From Pseudomonas extremaustralis (GTDB lineage: Bacteria; Pseudomonadota; Gammaproteobacteria; Pseudomonadales; Pseudomonadaceae), in the NCBI RefSeq assembly GCF_900102035.1, contig NZ_LT629689.1, positions 372,001 through 436,000 on the forward strand: a stretch of 64,000 nt of DNA, written 5' to 3'. Below the pieces are notes generated by a model. It saw only the letters and a list, made by a program, of their open reading frames with translations, had not been told where the DNA came from and did no database searches. Below, in pieces: positions 21,175 to 30,276 of this stretch (within the stretch, counting starts at the first letter, position 1; every line of letters starts with the position of its first letter). Both the position numbers and the translations under genes were made by a program.

Positions 21175-21651
21175 ATGGCAGTCCTGAAAAATGAGGTGAA
21201 GAGCTTCATCGTTCAGGCGCTGGCGTGCTTTGACACCCCCTCCCAAGTGGTGGAAGCCGTCAAGAACGAATACGGGGTTGTGGTAAGTCGCCAGCAGGTC
21301 GAGACGCACGACCCAACCAAGTCGGCCGGGAAGGGGCTTGCCGTGAAGTGGGCGACCCTGTTTCACGATACCCGCAAGCGATTCCGAGAAGAGACCGCCG
21401 AGATCCCGATCGCCAACCGCGCCTACCGGCTTCGTGGCCTGGGGCGAATGGCAGAGAAGGCCGAGAACATGCGCAACCTGGCGCTGACCGCTCAGTTGTA
21501 TGAGCAGGCCGCCAAAGAGGTGGGCGATGTCTACGTGAATCGCCGCCTCGAACCTGAGAAACCTCTGGGCTCCCAAGCAGACCAGCTGCACGCCGTTGCT
21601 GAGTACACCTTGGAGCCTGATGAGAATGTCCCCGCTACCCCGTACCTTTGA
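21175..21651 (+). CDS. Terminase small subunit candidate (DUF2280)
   Basis: The protein matches the DUF2280 type: KNEVKSFIVQALACFDTPSQ followed by a helix-turn-helix-like segment (YGVVVSRQQVETHDP) and a helical C-terminus. It immediately precedes and overlaps the large terminase subunit, the place of small subunits that recognise the packaging site. The start is directly preceded by TGAGAATTT, a weak site. Confidence 0.8.
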   Translation: MAVLKNEVKSFIVQALACFDTPSQVVEAVKNEYGVVVSRQQVETHDPTKSAGKGLAVKWATLFHDTRKRFREETAEIPIANRAYRLRGLGRMAEKAENMRNLALTAQLYEQAAKEVGDVYVNRRLEPEKPLGSQADQLHAVAEYTLEPDENVPATPYL

Positions 21652-22948
21652 CCCGCCGGTAAAGCTGACGCCCAAGCAGGCGAACATTTACTGCTGGGGC
21701 TTCCAGCCTGAGGCCCGTTTCCGCGATGCGGTGTGTGGGCGACGGTTCGGCAAGACGTTCCTGGGCAAGGCCGAGATGCGTCGTGCTGCCCGCTTGGCTG
21801 CGGAGTGGGGCGTAAGCGTCGAGGATGAGATCTGGTACGGCGCGCCTACCTTCAAGCAGGCCAAGCGCGTGTTCTGGCGGCGACTGAAGCAGGCGATCCC
21901 CGAGGCTTGGCGTGCGCACCGCCCGAACGAGACGGAATGCTCGATCACGCTCAAATCAGGCCACGTCATGCGCGTGGTTGGGCTCGACAACTACGACAAC
22001 CTGCGGGGCTCCGGCCTGTTCTTCGTCTTGGTGGATGAATGGGCGGACTGCCCGTGGGCGGCATGGGAAGAAGTTCTTCGCCCGATGCTCTCGACCTGTC
22101 AGTACCAGATCCCTGGCGTCGGGATGCGCAAGGGCGGTCATGCGCTGCGCATTGGCACGCCGAAAGGCTTCAACCACTGCTACGACACATACCTCGACGG
22201 AAAGCCTGGTGGCGAGCCTGACCACAAGAGCTGGCAGTACACATCCTTGCAGGGCGGCAACGTTCCAGAGGAAGAGCTCGAGGCTGCCAAGCGCAAGATG
22301 GACCCCCGGACGTTTCGGCAAGAGTACGAAGCTGGCTTCGAAAACTACGCCGGTGTCGTCTACTACACGTTCAATCGTGACGAATGCCGAACCAGCGAAC
22401 GAATCAAGCCGGGCGAAGCGCTTCACATCGGGATGGACTTCAACGTCATGAAGATGGCGGCCGTCGTCTATGTAGTGCGTGACGACCTTCCGATGGCCCT
22501 GGATGAGTTTCACGGTGTTCGGGACACGCCGGAGATGATCGAGAAAATCCAGGCCCGGTTCCCTGGTCACTCGGTGGCGGTATATCCCGACGCCAGCGGG
22601 CAGAACACCAGCAGCAAAAACGCGAGCGAGTCCGACCTTTCGCTACTGAAGAAAGCGAAGTTCACAGTGATCGTCGACTCCACAAACCCGGGCGTGAAAG
22701 ACCGTGTGAACTCGGTGAACGCTATGTTCCTGAACGCCTACGGCGAGCGTCGCCTGAAGGTGAACATCGATCAATGCCCTCAGCTCACCCTGTGTCTTGA
22801 GCGACAGACCTACACCGACAAGGGTGAGCCGGACAAAGATCCGAAAAAGGGTCACGACCACATGAACGACGCCGCCGGCTACTTCATCGCCAAGCGTTAT
22901 CCGATCAAAACAATCGTTACCTCAATGAAAATGGGAGTCGCCCGATGA
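21626..22948 (+). CDS. Terminase large subunit
   Basis: The ATPase domain has Walker A-like CGRRFGKTF and Walker B FVLVDEW; the C-terminal nuclease domain has Asp residues in GMDFNVMK, VYPDASGQ and HMNDAAGY as metal ligands. It cuts and pumps phage DNA into proheads. The start is uncertain among two close ATGs (21620, 21626) behind GGAG. It overlaps the small subunit gene by 26 bases and the portal gene by four. Confidence 0.93.
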   Translation: MSPLPRTFDPPVKLTPKQANIYCWGFQPEARFRDAVCGRRFGKTFLGKAEMRRAARLAAEWGVSVEDEIWYGAPTFKQAKRVFWRRLKQAIPEAWRAHRPNETECSITLKSGHVMRVVGLDNYDNLRGSGLFFVLVDEWADCPWAAWEEVLRPMLSTCQYQIPGVGMRKGGHALRIGTPKGFNHCYDTYLDGKPGGEPDHKSWQYTSLQGGNVPEEELEAAKRKMDPRTFRQEYEAGFENYAGVVYYTFNRDECRTSERIKPGEALHIGMDFNVMKMAAVVYVVRDDLPMALDEFHGVRDTPEMIEKIQARFPGHSVAVYPDASGQNTSSKNASESDLSLLKKAKFTVIVDSTNPGVKDRVNSVNAMFLNAYGERRLKVNIDQCPQLTLCLERQTYTDKGEPDKDPKKGHDHMNDAAGYFIAKRYPIKTIVTSMKMGVAR

Positions 22949-24405
22949 CGGACGTCACTTTCACCCGTTCCGAGTACACGGCGGCACAGTACCGCTGGCG
23001 CTTGGTGCGCGACGTCTGCAAGGGCTCGGAAACGGTCAAGGTTGCTGGCGATTACTACCTGCCCCGGCCGAATGCCTCGGACAAGTCCCAGGATAACAAG
23101 GATCGGTACGACGCTTACAAGAAGCGTGCTGTGTTCTACAACGCCACCGGCCGGACGAAACACAGCCTGGTGGGCGCGGTGTTTCGCACATGGCCAACGC
23201 TGACTGTTCCCGGTGCGCTCGATTACGTCGCAACTGACATCGACGGGCAGGGTGTCAGCGTTTACCAGCAATCGCAGTCGGTTATCGGGCATTTGCTCGA
23301 AGTCGGCCGTCACGGTCTGCTTGTTGACTACGCGGCTGTCGAGCCTGGCACCGTGAGCAGGGCAGACGAGCATGCCGGTCGCGCCCGTGCAAATGTCGCC
23401 AGCTACCCGGCTGAGTCGATCATCAACTGGAAGACGCGCCAGGTTGGCGGTCAGCACCTGTTGAGCCTGGTTGTGCTACGTGAAAAGGTCGACGTCGATA
23501 CGGATGACGGGTTCGGCAGTGAGCAGGCTACCCAATACCGTGTGCTGCGCCTGGACGTTTCCGGCGTGTACACCCAGGAAGTATGGGAGGAGGGCTCCAG
23601 CAAGGCGGAGATGACCGTCGCGCCATTTGCCCCTCTGAACGGCTCAGGCCAGCCATGGCGCATCATCCCGTTCCAGTTCCTGGGCAGCGAGAACAACGAC
23701 ACCAGCATTGACGACTCGCCGTTGTACGACATGGCCGAAGTGAACATCGGGCATTACCGCAACAGCGCGGATTATGAAGAGGCAGCGTACTTGGTGGGCC
23801 AGCCCCAGCCATGGATGTCTGGCCTTGATGAGCAATGGCGCGACCACCTCGAAAAAGCCGGGATATTCCTGGGATCGAGGGCGCCTTGGTTGCTCCCCGT
23901 GAATGGTGCATGTGGCGTATGGCAGGCGCAGCCCAACACCGTCGCCAAAGAGGCAATGGACGCCAAGAAGCAGGACATGGTGTCCCTGGGTGCCCGGCTG
24001 ATTGAGCGCGGCAGTGCAGTGAAGACTGCAACTCAGGCCGACAACGACAGCGCCGCCGAACACAGCGTTCTCTCGTTGGTGGTCAGCAACGTAAGCGAGG
24101 CGTACAGCCAGTGCCTGGTCTGGATGGCCGAGTTCGTGAATGCCACCGGCGAGGTGGTCTACAAGCTCAACCAAGACTTCAGCCAGATCACTCTGGACGC
24201 AACGATCCTTTCGGCGCTGTTCAATGCCGTGCAGGGCGGCAAGCTGCCCGAGGGCGACTTCTGGCAGTACCTGCGCGATCGCGGCGTGATCAACCCGGAG
24301 AAAACGGACGACGAAATCCGGGATGAGCTAGAGGCACAAAGCACTGGGCCAGCCCTGGACGACACCGAGGTAATTCCGAATGGCGGCAAACCAAGCAATC
24401 CTTGA
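22945..24405 (+). CDS. Portal protein (DUF4055 type)
   Basis: The N-terminal VCKGSETVKVAGDYYLPRP, then FYNATGRTKHSLVGAVFR, and the long helical C-terminus fit DUF4055 phage portal proteins. The portal forms the dodecameric ring at one head vertex through which terminase packages DNA. It is 486 residues and lies between large terminase and the head morphogenesis protein, with overlaps on both sides. Confidence 0.88.
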   Translation: MTDVTFTRSEYTAAQYRWRLVRDVCKGSETVKVAGDYYLPRPNASDKSQDNKDRYDAYKKRAVFYNATGRTKHSLVGAVFRTWPTLTVPGALDYVATDIDGQGVSVYQQSQSVIGHLLEVGRHGLLVDYAAVEPGTVSRADEHAGRARANVASYPAESIINWKTRQVGGQHLLSLVVLREKVDVDTDDGFGSEQATQYRVLRLDVSGVYTQEVWEEGSSKAEMTVAPFAPLNGSGQPWRIIPFQFLGSENNDTSIDDSPLYDMAEVNIGHYRNSADYEEAAYLVGQPQPWMSGLDEQWRDHLEKAGIFLGSRAPWLLPVNGACGVWQAQPNTVAKEAMDAKKQDMVSLGARLIERGSAVKTATQADNDSAAEHSVLSLVVSNVSEAYSQCLVWMAEFVNATGEVVYKLNQDFSQITLDATILSALFNAVQGGKLPEGDFWQYLRDRGVINPEKTDDEIRDELEAQSTGPALDDTEVIPNGGKPSNP

Positions 24406-25468
24406 CGCCACCATCCGGCATGCCGTGTTCCTGGAGCAGCTGAAATCAGGGGAGGTTGCGAAGTTCGCCCCCTTCCTCAAGGAGATCGACCGCTCGATTC
24501 GTGAGCGGCTGACGCGGGCGGACCTGACGGACTACACCGTCGCCCGCCTGGAGCGGCTGCTGAGCGAGGTTGATAGCCTGCTGCTGGGTATCTTCGACCG
24601 GTACAGCGAGAAGCTGAACCTCGACTTGGTGGACATCGCCAATTACGAGGCCGAGTTTGAAGCAACCAGCCTGACCCGGGCGGCACCGGTGGGCGTCACC
24701 TTCGACGCGGCGGTGCCAGGTGCTGCGGCAATCAGGGCGGCAATCCTCACAAACCCGCTCAGCGTGCGCGGTGCGGACGGCGGGAAGCTGCTCAAGTCGT
24801 TCATTGATGGCTTCAGCGATACCGAGCGGCAACGCCTCACAGGCGCGATCAGGCAGGGCTTCTTCGAAGGCCGGACGAACTTCCAGATCATCAAGAATAT
24901 TCGCGGTACCAAGGCGCTCCAGTACAACGACGGCATCCTGGCCACGACCAACCGCAACGCCGGCACCATCGTGCGAACGGCGGTGCAGCACGTCGCAACC
25001 CAGGCTCGCATGGAGACGCTGAAGGAAAACAGCGACGTCGTGCAGTTCGTGGAGATCGTTGCCACGCTGGATAGCAAGACTACGCAGGAATGCCGATCGC
25101 TGGATAAGCGCCGGTTTCCTCTCGCTTCAGGGCCCAGGCCGCCGTTCCATATCAATTGCCGAACCACTCTGGTTGCGGTGACCAGGTTCAGCGCCATGTT
25201 TGCTGAAGGTGCGACGCGTGCCTCAATCGGCGCCGACGGCCCGCAGCAGGTGAGGGCAGACCTCAGCTACTACGACTGGCTCAAGCAACAGCCGGCAGCG
25301 TTTCAGGACAAGGCCATCGGCCCGGTACGCGCCAAGCTGTTCCGCGAAGGCGGCCTGAGCATCGAACGATTCTCCGAGCTGCAGCTTGATCGAAACTTTT
25401 CACCTCTGACCCTTGTGCAGATGAAGGCTCTTGAGCCTCTGGCGTTCGAGCGGGCGGGCATCAAATAG
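24380..25468 (+). CDS. Head morphogenesis protein (Mu gpF / SPP1 gp7-like)
   Basis: The signature TQECRSLDKRRFPL followed by PPFHINCRTTL near residues 235-265 is typical of the minor head protein family. These proteins bind portal and are packaged with the genome. The gene overlaps the portal gene by 26 bases. The rest is helical. Confidence 0.9.
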   Translation: MAANQAILDATIRHAVFLEQLKSGEVAKFAPFLKEIDRSIRERLTRADLTDYTVARLERLLSEVDSLLLGIFDRYSEKLNLDLVDIANYEAEFEATSLTRAAPVGVTFDAAVPGAAAIRAAILTNPLSVRGADGGKLLKSFIDGFSDTERQRLTGAIRQGFFEGRTNFQIIKNIRGTKALQYNDGILATTNRNAGTIVRTAVQHVATQARMETLKENSDVVQFVEIVATLDSKTTQECRSLDKRRFPLASGPRPPFHINCRTTLVAVTRFSAMFAEGATRASIGADGPQQVRADLSYYDWLKQQPAAFQDKAIGPVRAKLFREGGLSIERFSELQLDRNFSPLTLVQMKALEPLAFERAGIK

Positions 25469-25507
25469 CAGGCAGGGCCTGCACCAACGTCTCCGGGAGA
25501 CAAACAA

Positions 25508-26218
25508 ATGGGTTTGAAATATCAGTTGGACACTCTCGACGGTCTCGATGACTCCGTCAAATCGCTCTACACCGAGAAGGAAGGCAAGTTTGTCCTCGGT
25601 ATTGAAGGCCTGCCGCAACCAGAAGATGTATCCGGCCTGAAGTCGAAGGTGGAAGAGCTGCTCGGCGAGAAGAAAGCCGCCGAGAAGGCTCGCAAGGATG
25701 CGGAAGAGCAGGCCAGGCTGGAGCGTGAAGAGGCCGCTCGCAAGTCCGGCAACGTCGAGGAGCTCGAAAAGTCCTGGTCTGAAAAGTACAACCGCCGCGA
25801 AGCTGAGCTGAACGGCATGCTGGAGCAGGAGCGTGGAACGCTGAGTACTCAGATCCGGGATCTGACCGTCGGCCGTACCGCTACTGACATCGCGTCTGCC
25901 CTGGCAATCCCAGGCAGCGCCAAAGCCCTGTTGCCGCATATCGAACGCCGTTTGAGCGTCGAGCAGCGCGACGGGAAGCCTGTTGTGGTCGTCCTCGACC
26001 AGCAGGGCAAGCTCTCCGCAGCAACGCTGGAAGAGCTGAAAGCAGAATTCGCAAACGACACGGCCTTCGCGCCGTTGATCGCGGGTAGCAAAGCATCTGG
26101 CGGCGGGGCTGCGGGTGCTGGAGGTGGCGGCGGGGCCGCAAAAGGAAAAATCGGCGGCACCAAAGAGGAACGACAGGCCGCGATCGCGAGCCGGTTCCCG
26201 GATCTCCCACAATCGTAA
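25508..26218 (+). CDS. Capsid scaffolding protein (candidate)
   Basis: An acidic N-terminus, a long charged coiled coil (about residues 45-120) and a glycine-rich region (about 198-215) before a short basic end match phage scaffold proteins. It directly precedes the major capsid gene. It would assemble inside the prohead and be lost on maturation. A protease is not obvious in this gene. Confidence 0.78.
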   Translation: MGLKYQLDTLDGLDDSVKSLYTEKEGKFVLGIEGLPQPEDVSGLKSKVEELLGEKKAAEKARKDAEEQARLEREEAARKSGNVEELEKSWSEKYNRREAELNGMLEQERGTLSTQIRDLTVGRTATDIASALAIPGSAKALLPHIERRLSVEQRDGKPVVVVLDQQGKLSAATLEELKAEFANDTAFAPLIAGSKASGGGAAGAGGGGGAAKGKIGGTKEERQAAIASRFPDLPQS

Positions 26219-26229
26219 GGAAATAACTC

Positions 26230-27198
26230 ATGTCCCTGTCGCAAATGCAGGTTTTCAACCAATACATCATGCCGGCGACTCTCGAGACGCTGGATCAGTA
26301 TCTCGCCGCTTTCAACGCCGCCAGCCGCGGCGCAATCGTGCTGTCTCCGGACGGCTTCACCGGTGACTTCCTCCAAGAGTCGTTCTTCCAGACCCTGGCC
26401 GCCGCCCAGCGCCGCGTGGACCGCTACAGCGCAAACGCTACCGTCGCCGCTACCGACCTGACTGAACTGAAGAACACTTCGGTGAAGGTAGCCGGCGGCT
26501 TCGGTCCGATCCGCTACGAGCCGTCGCAAATGACCTGGCTGGAGCGCCCAACCGCGCAAGGCATCGAAGTCGCCAGCCGCGCGTTCGCTGAAATCCTGCT
26601 GAAGGACCAGCTGAACACCGCGATCGCCGCCCTGGTTGCCGCAATCACCGCCCAGGCTGCTGCCGTCAACGATGTGTCGGCTACCGCTGGCATCACCTAC
26701 GCTGGCTTGAACAACGCCCACGCGAAGTTCGGCGACGCAAGCCAGAACCTGGTCACCCAGGTGATGCAGGGCACCAGCTACCACAAGTTGGTCGGCCAGA
26801 ACCTGGCAAACCAACAGCAGCTGTTCCAGGCGGGCAACGTCCGTGTTGTGGACATCCTCGGCAAGATCTCCGTTGTGACGGATGCCCCGGCGCTGATGCA
26901 GGCCGGCACCCCGAACAAGGAAATCATCCTGTCCCTGGTGCAAGGCGCTGCGCTGGTCCATGACGGCCGTGACATCATCAGCAACGTCCAGACCACCAAC
27001 GGCAAGGAGCGTATCGAAACTACGCTCCAAACCGACTACACCTTTGGCCTGGGTCTGAAGGGCTACACCTGGGACACCACCACCGGCGGCAAGTCGCCTA
27101 CCGACGCCGAACTGGCGACCGGTACCAACTGGGACAAGACCGCCACCAGCATCAAGCACACCGCCGGTGTGGCTCTGATCGGTGACGCCTCCAAGTAA
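26230..27198 (+). CDS. Major capsid protein
   Basis: This 322-residue protein follows the scaffold gene by 11 bases with AAGGAAATAACTC before the ATG. The sequence is Ala/Thr-rich with balanced helices and strands (for example FTGDFLQESFFQTLAAAQRR). Position and composition point to the HK97-fold capsid subunit. I do not see a cleavable prodomain. Confidence 0.88.
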   Translation: MSLSQMQVFNQYIMPATLETLDQYLAAFNAASRGAIVLSPDGFTGDFLQESFFQTLAAAQRRVDRYSANATVAATDLTELKNTSVKVAGGFGPIRYEPSQMTWLERPTAQGIEVASRAFAEILLKDQLNTAIAALVAAITAQAAAVNDVSATAGITYAGLNNAHAKFGDASQNLVTQVMQGTSYHKLVGQNLANQQQLFQAGNVRVVDILGKISVVTDAPALMQAGTPNKEIILSLVQGAALVHDGRDIISNVQTTNGKERIETTLQTDYTFGLGLKGYTWDTTTGGKSPTDAELATGTNWDKTATSIKHTAGVALIGDASK

Positions 27199-27247
27199 CC
27201 CTGACAGCTGAGTCGGGCCCAGTGCTCGGCTTGGCGAGGACACGATC

Positions 27248-27823
27248 ATGAGCAACAAGAACATCTGGTATCTGCCTGGTCCATTCCACCAGTACCAGGA
27301 AGACGTGAAGGCGCTGGCCAAGGAGAACGGCCTGCGCATTGTCGACGCAAGCGTTACTGAAAGCCGCGAAGATGCTGCCGACGATGTGCCTGAGGTGACG
27401 GTCAAGGAAGTGCCGAAGGTGTTGCTGATCGATGGTGACGGTTCCAGCATCAACATCGACGCCTTCCGTGTCGAACTCGAATCTGTCGGCCTGATCGTCG
27501 AGTCATTCGCTGATCAAGCGCTGGCACGTCCAGAAGGCGAGCTTGGCCCTATCGCTGATCGCCTGTTTCAGGTGTTCGAAGCGGTAAACGCTGGCGTGGA
27601 AAGCCTCATCCGCGAGCGTGACGGCGAAGTCGAAAAGGTGAAAGCTCTTCAACTGCAGGTAGATGATCTTCTCCAGCAGATCGACAAAGCTGGTCGGGAA
27701 GATGCCGACGCGAAGGAAATCGCCGACCTGAAAGCAAAGCTCGATGAAGCCAAGGTGCCGTACCGTGCCAACGCCTCGAAAGAATCCTTGGAAAAGCTCG
27801 TCGCTGATCTGCCCAAGGCGTGA
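27248..27823 (+). CDS. Hypothetical head protein with HeH/LEM-like end
   Basis: The N-terminal 30 residues are aromatic, the middle acidic, and residues 115-165 a coiled coil. The C-terminal KLDEAKVPYRANASKESLEK resembles HeH/SAP-like helix-extended-helix modules found in phage head proteins. It lies between capsid and connector genes and may be a head-completion or decoration protein. Confidence 0.7.
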   Translation: MSNKNIWYLPGPFHQYQEDVKALAKENGLRIVDASVTESREDAADDVPEVTVKEVPKVLLIDGDGSSINIDAFRVELESVGLIVESFADQALARPEGELGPIADRLFQVFEAVNAGVESLIRERDGEVEKVKALQLQVDDLLQQIDKAGREDADAKEIADLKAKLDEAKVPYRANASKESLEKLVADLPKA

Positions 27824-27881
27824 TAATGCTGGCTGCCGGTGACCCGGTGGCCGATCTCAAACCATTCCAGCGAGTTGACGC

Positions 27882-28385
27882 ATGACACTCATCATCGAGG
27901 ACGGTACCGGCAAGCCTGACGCCGAAAGCTACGCGAGCGCTGAGGACTTGGCCCTGTATGCCGTGAAATTCGGCACAGTTATCCCCGCAGGCGTTCCCGA
28001 GCAGGAAGCGTTGCTGCGCCGCGCCGCCTTGGCGATGGATGGCAAGACCTGGAAAGGCCGCAAGATGAGCAGCGAGCAGGCCCTATCCTGGCCGCGCCGG
28101 GAAGTGCTGCTGGATCACGAGATCAAGCCGAACAACTACCTGCCGGCGCGTATCCAGTACGGCCAAATGGCCCTGGCCGCCGAGATTCATCAGGACGATA
28201 TCGACCCGGTGGAGAAGCGCAAAGGCGCGGTAACGCTGGAGCGTGTCGAAGGCGCGGTGACTCGCGAGTACGCGACTATTCCGAACACCAGCGGCCGACT
28301 GCTGCCAGCGGCGCCTGATCGACCCAGTGCTACGCAGTTTTCCGACTATTTGCAGCGGCGCGGACTATTTGCCGTTAGGGCCTAG
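27882..28385 (+). CDS. Head-tail connector, DnaT-like type
   Basis: The beginning (MTLIIEDGTGKPDAESYASAEDL) and the segment LSWPRREVLLD are typical of the phage proteins annotated as DnaT-like single-strand-binding or head-tail connector. In this position it is likely the first adaptor ring below the portal. Confidence 0.82.
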   Translation: MTLIIEDGTGKPDAESYASAEDLALYAVKFGTVIPAGVPEQEALLRRAALAMDGKTWKGRKMSSEQALSWPRREVLLDHEIKPNNYLPARIQYGQMALAAEIHQDDIDPVEKRKGAVTLERVEGAVTREYATIPNTSGRLLPAAPDRPSATQFSDYLQRRGLFAVRA

Positions 28386-28430
28386 AATGGGCACCTGGAA
28401 ACGATCTTCAATATTCTGGCCTGGTGATGG

Positions 28431-28748
28431 ATGGAGATAGTTGATTTGCTCGTAGATCTAATTTCACTAGCTTTGATTTTAACAGGCATCACGGAGTGGT
28501 TTTTTCTGTGGCTGATTCTGTTTTTTAGCGTATCAGTGCGAAACCAAGGTTTGCATCGAAGCAGGCGACGAATGATTGCGTTATGCAGTCTGCCTTTGAT
28601 TGCACTGTTTCAGGCGGTTATGTCGTACAAGTTTTACGACGATAGCCACAGCAACTGGCTGATTGTTTTGTCTGCGGCGGCAATTCCCGCATTTGCTCTT
28701 CTATATTTGCGTGCTTTCTTTTTAAAGAAATCAGACTTTACCCACTAG
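28431..28748 (+). CDS. Inserted membrane protein (probable moron)
   Basis: The protein has about three hydrophobic spans (residues 5-35, 48-65, 76-95) and a basic loop RNQGLHRSRRRMI. Its DNA is markedly richer in A and T than the genes around it and it interrupts the head-tail connector module. Such inserts in lambdoid phages are often expressed in the lysogen and exclude other phages; that role is inference. The ribosome-binding site is weak. Confidence 0.65.
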   Translation: MEIVDLLVDLISLALILTGITEWFFLWLILFFSVSVRNQGLHRSRRRMIALCSLPLIALFQAVMSYKFYDDSHSNWLIVLSAAAIPAFALLYLRAFFLKKSDFTH

Positions 28749-28765
28749 AAACCTCTGGAGAAATC

Positions 28766-29137
28766 ATGGCCACCTTCTACGACGAAATGGCCGTGATGGC
28801 TCTGGAGATGATCACAGAGTTCGGCCAGCCCGTGACCATCAGCAAGACGGAGCCGGGCGAGTACGACCCGGAAACGGGCGGCGAAGCGCCTGGCGCGACT
28901 GTCGAGCAAATTGCCAAGGGCATCCTGCTCGACTTCACCGGCCAAGAATTCCAGAACAACAGCCTGATCAAACAGGGCGACAAAAAGCTCAAGATCGCCG
29001 CGCAGGGTTTGGCCTGGGTGCCCGGCCTACTCGATAAGGTGGTCGTGCAGGGGCGCACCTGGGCAATCGTCCCACCACTGAAAGAGGTCAACCCCGCCGG
29101 TACGCCTATCTTGTATGAGTTGCAGGTGCGGTCGTGA
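28766..29137 (+). CDS. Head-tail joining protein (stopper type)
   Basis: The 123-residue, strand-rich protein has TEPGEYDPETGGEAPGAT near its start and WVPGLLDKVVVQGRTWAIV later, consistent with the second connector or stopper of siphophages. GGAG lies about eight bases upstream of the ATG. It overlaps the next gene by four bases (GTGA). Confidence 0.75.
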   Translation: MATFYDEMAVMALEMITEFGQPVTISKTEPGEYDPETGGEAPGATVEQIAKGILLDFTGQEFQNNSLIKQGDKKLKIAAQGLAWVPGLLDKVVVQGRTWAIVPPLKEVNPAGTPILYELQVRS

Positions 29138-29790
29138 GCCGGGCGGGCGCCGGCCAGTCCGGCAGCTTCGCCCTGAGCCTCGCCGAGTTCGCCGCCCAGG
29201 CCAGCGAAGCAATCGATGCGAGCCTGCGCGAGATCATCATCGAGATTGGTAGCAGCATCATTCGTATGTCGCCGGTGGGCAACCCTGAAATATGGGCGGC
29301 CAACGTTGCTCATCGCGAGGCCAATTCCCGCGCTGCCGATGACTACGACTTCAAAGTCGCCGTCCGCAACACGCTCATCAACCTGAACGAATCGAACTTC
29401 ACGAAGGCGGGTAACCTCAAGCGCGGCGTGAAATATGCCAAACCGCTAACGAAGACCGAGCGCGACCAGAACTTCAGCGTGAATGGCTTGGTGGCTGGCC
29501 GAGACTATGTTGGCGGTCGCTTTCGGGCGAACTGGAATTTCTCCATCGGCTCTGTCGACAACAGCTTCCGTATTCACCCAGACCCGACAGGGATCGAGGC
29601 AACCGCAAGGCTTGTCGCGGGTGCCATTGAGTTCAAGGCCGGGCAAACAGCTTTCATCGTTAACAACTTGCCCTATGCGATTCCGCTGGAGTTCGGCCAT
29701 TCCACCCAGGCCCCCGGCGGCATGGTTCGGGTCACCGTGGCTCGCTTTCAGCAGATCGTGCTGGAGGCCATCAGGAACAACCAGGTATGA
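29134..29790 (+). CDS. HK97 gp10-family tail component
   Basis: The protein combines SSIIRMSPVGNPEIW with the C-terminal LPYAIPLEFGHSTQAPGGMV, a pattern of tail-completion proteins related to HK97 gp10. It would sit at the head-tail interface. The start is GTG within the end of the previous gene. Confidence 0.82.
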   Translation: MSRAGAGQSGSFALSLAEFAAQASEAIDASLREIIIEIGSSIIRMSPVGNPEIWAANVAHREANSRAADDYDFKVAVRNTLINLNESNFTKAGNLKRGVKYAKPLTKTERDQNFSVNGLVAGRDYVGGRFRANWNFSIGSVDNSFRIHPDPTGIEATARLVAGAIEFKAGQTAFIVNNLPYAIPLEFGHSTQAPGGMVRVTVARFQQIVLEAIRNNQV

Positions 29791-30203
29791 GTCATGCAAT
29801 CATCGCCTCGATCTACGAGGCCAAGCTCATCGCCTGGAACGCTGCCAGGTCGGAGAAGCTGAAGATCGTTTTCGAGAACACGGCCTACACGCCAGCGGAC
29901 GGCGAGACGTATCTGCGGGCTTTCACGATCCCCGGAGACACCGCGAGCAACACACTCGGCGGCGATCACCGGTTGTTCACCGGAGTGTTCCAGGTGAGCA
30001 TTATCGCGCCGGCCGGCACCGGCAAGGCCAAGACGAATCCAATCTCAGCAGAACTTACCGACCTGTTCCCTCTTTACGCGCGGGACACGAAGGGCGCGGT
30101 TACCGTGGTGACAATGTCGCCAGTTGACCAAGGGCCAGGCATCACTGGCGATTCCACCTACACCGTGCCGGTCTCGTTCTTGTACCGAGCCGACACGAAC
30201 TGA
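29787..30203 (+). CDS. Tail terminator protein (DUF4128 type)
   Basis: The sequence IIASIYEAKLIAWNAA, later YLRAFTIPGDTAS and the RLFTGVFQVSI strand fit the DUF4128 family, which corresponds to lambda gpU-like tail terminators. It caps the tail tube and fixes tail length. The gene overlaps the gp10-like gene by four bases. Confidence 0.82.
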   Translation: MSHAIIASIYEAKLIAWNAARSEKLKIVFENTAYTPADGETYLRAFTIPGDTASNTLGGDHRLFTGVFQVSIIAPAGTGKAKTNPISAELTDLFPLYARDTKGAVTVVTMSPVDQGPGITGDSTYTVPVSFLYRADTN

Positions 30204-30227
30204 TCCCGCCCATTGGGCAAACCCAGA

Positions 30228-30251
30228 GACCCGCCACTGAGCGGGTTTTTT
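30228..30251 (+). terminator. Intrinsic terminator before the tail tube gene
   Basis: ACCCGCCACTGAGCGGGT pairs as a stem with loop and is followed by TTTTTT. It may lower expression upstream relative to the tail tube gene or be read through by the Q-modified polymerase. Confidence 0.75.
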
Positions 30252-30276
30252 CACATCTGCAAAGAGGAAATACCCC

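Noticed and set aside
25849..27456. A 535-codon reverse-strand open frame across scaffold and capsid genes
   Set aside because: It crosses several forward genes whose order and motifs fit a head module; composition is that of an antisense shadow.
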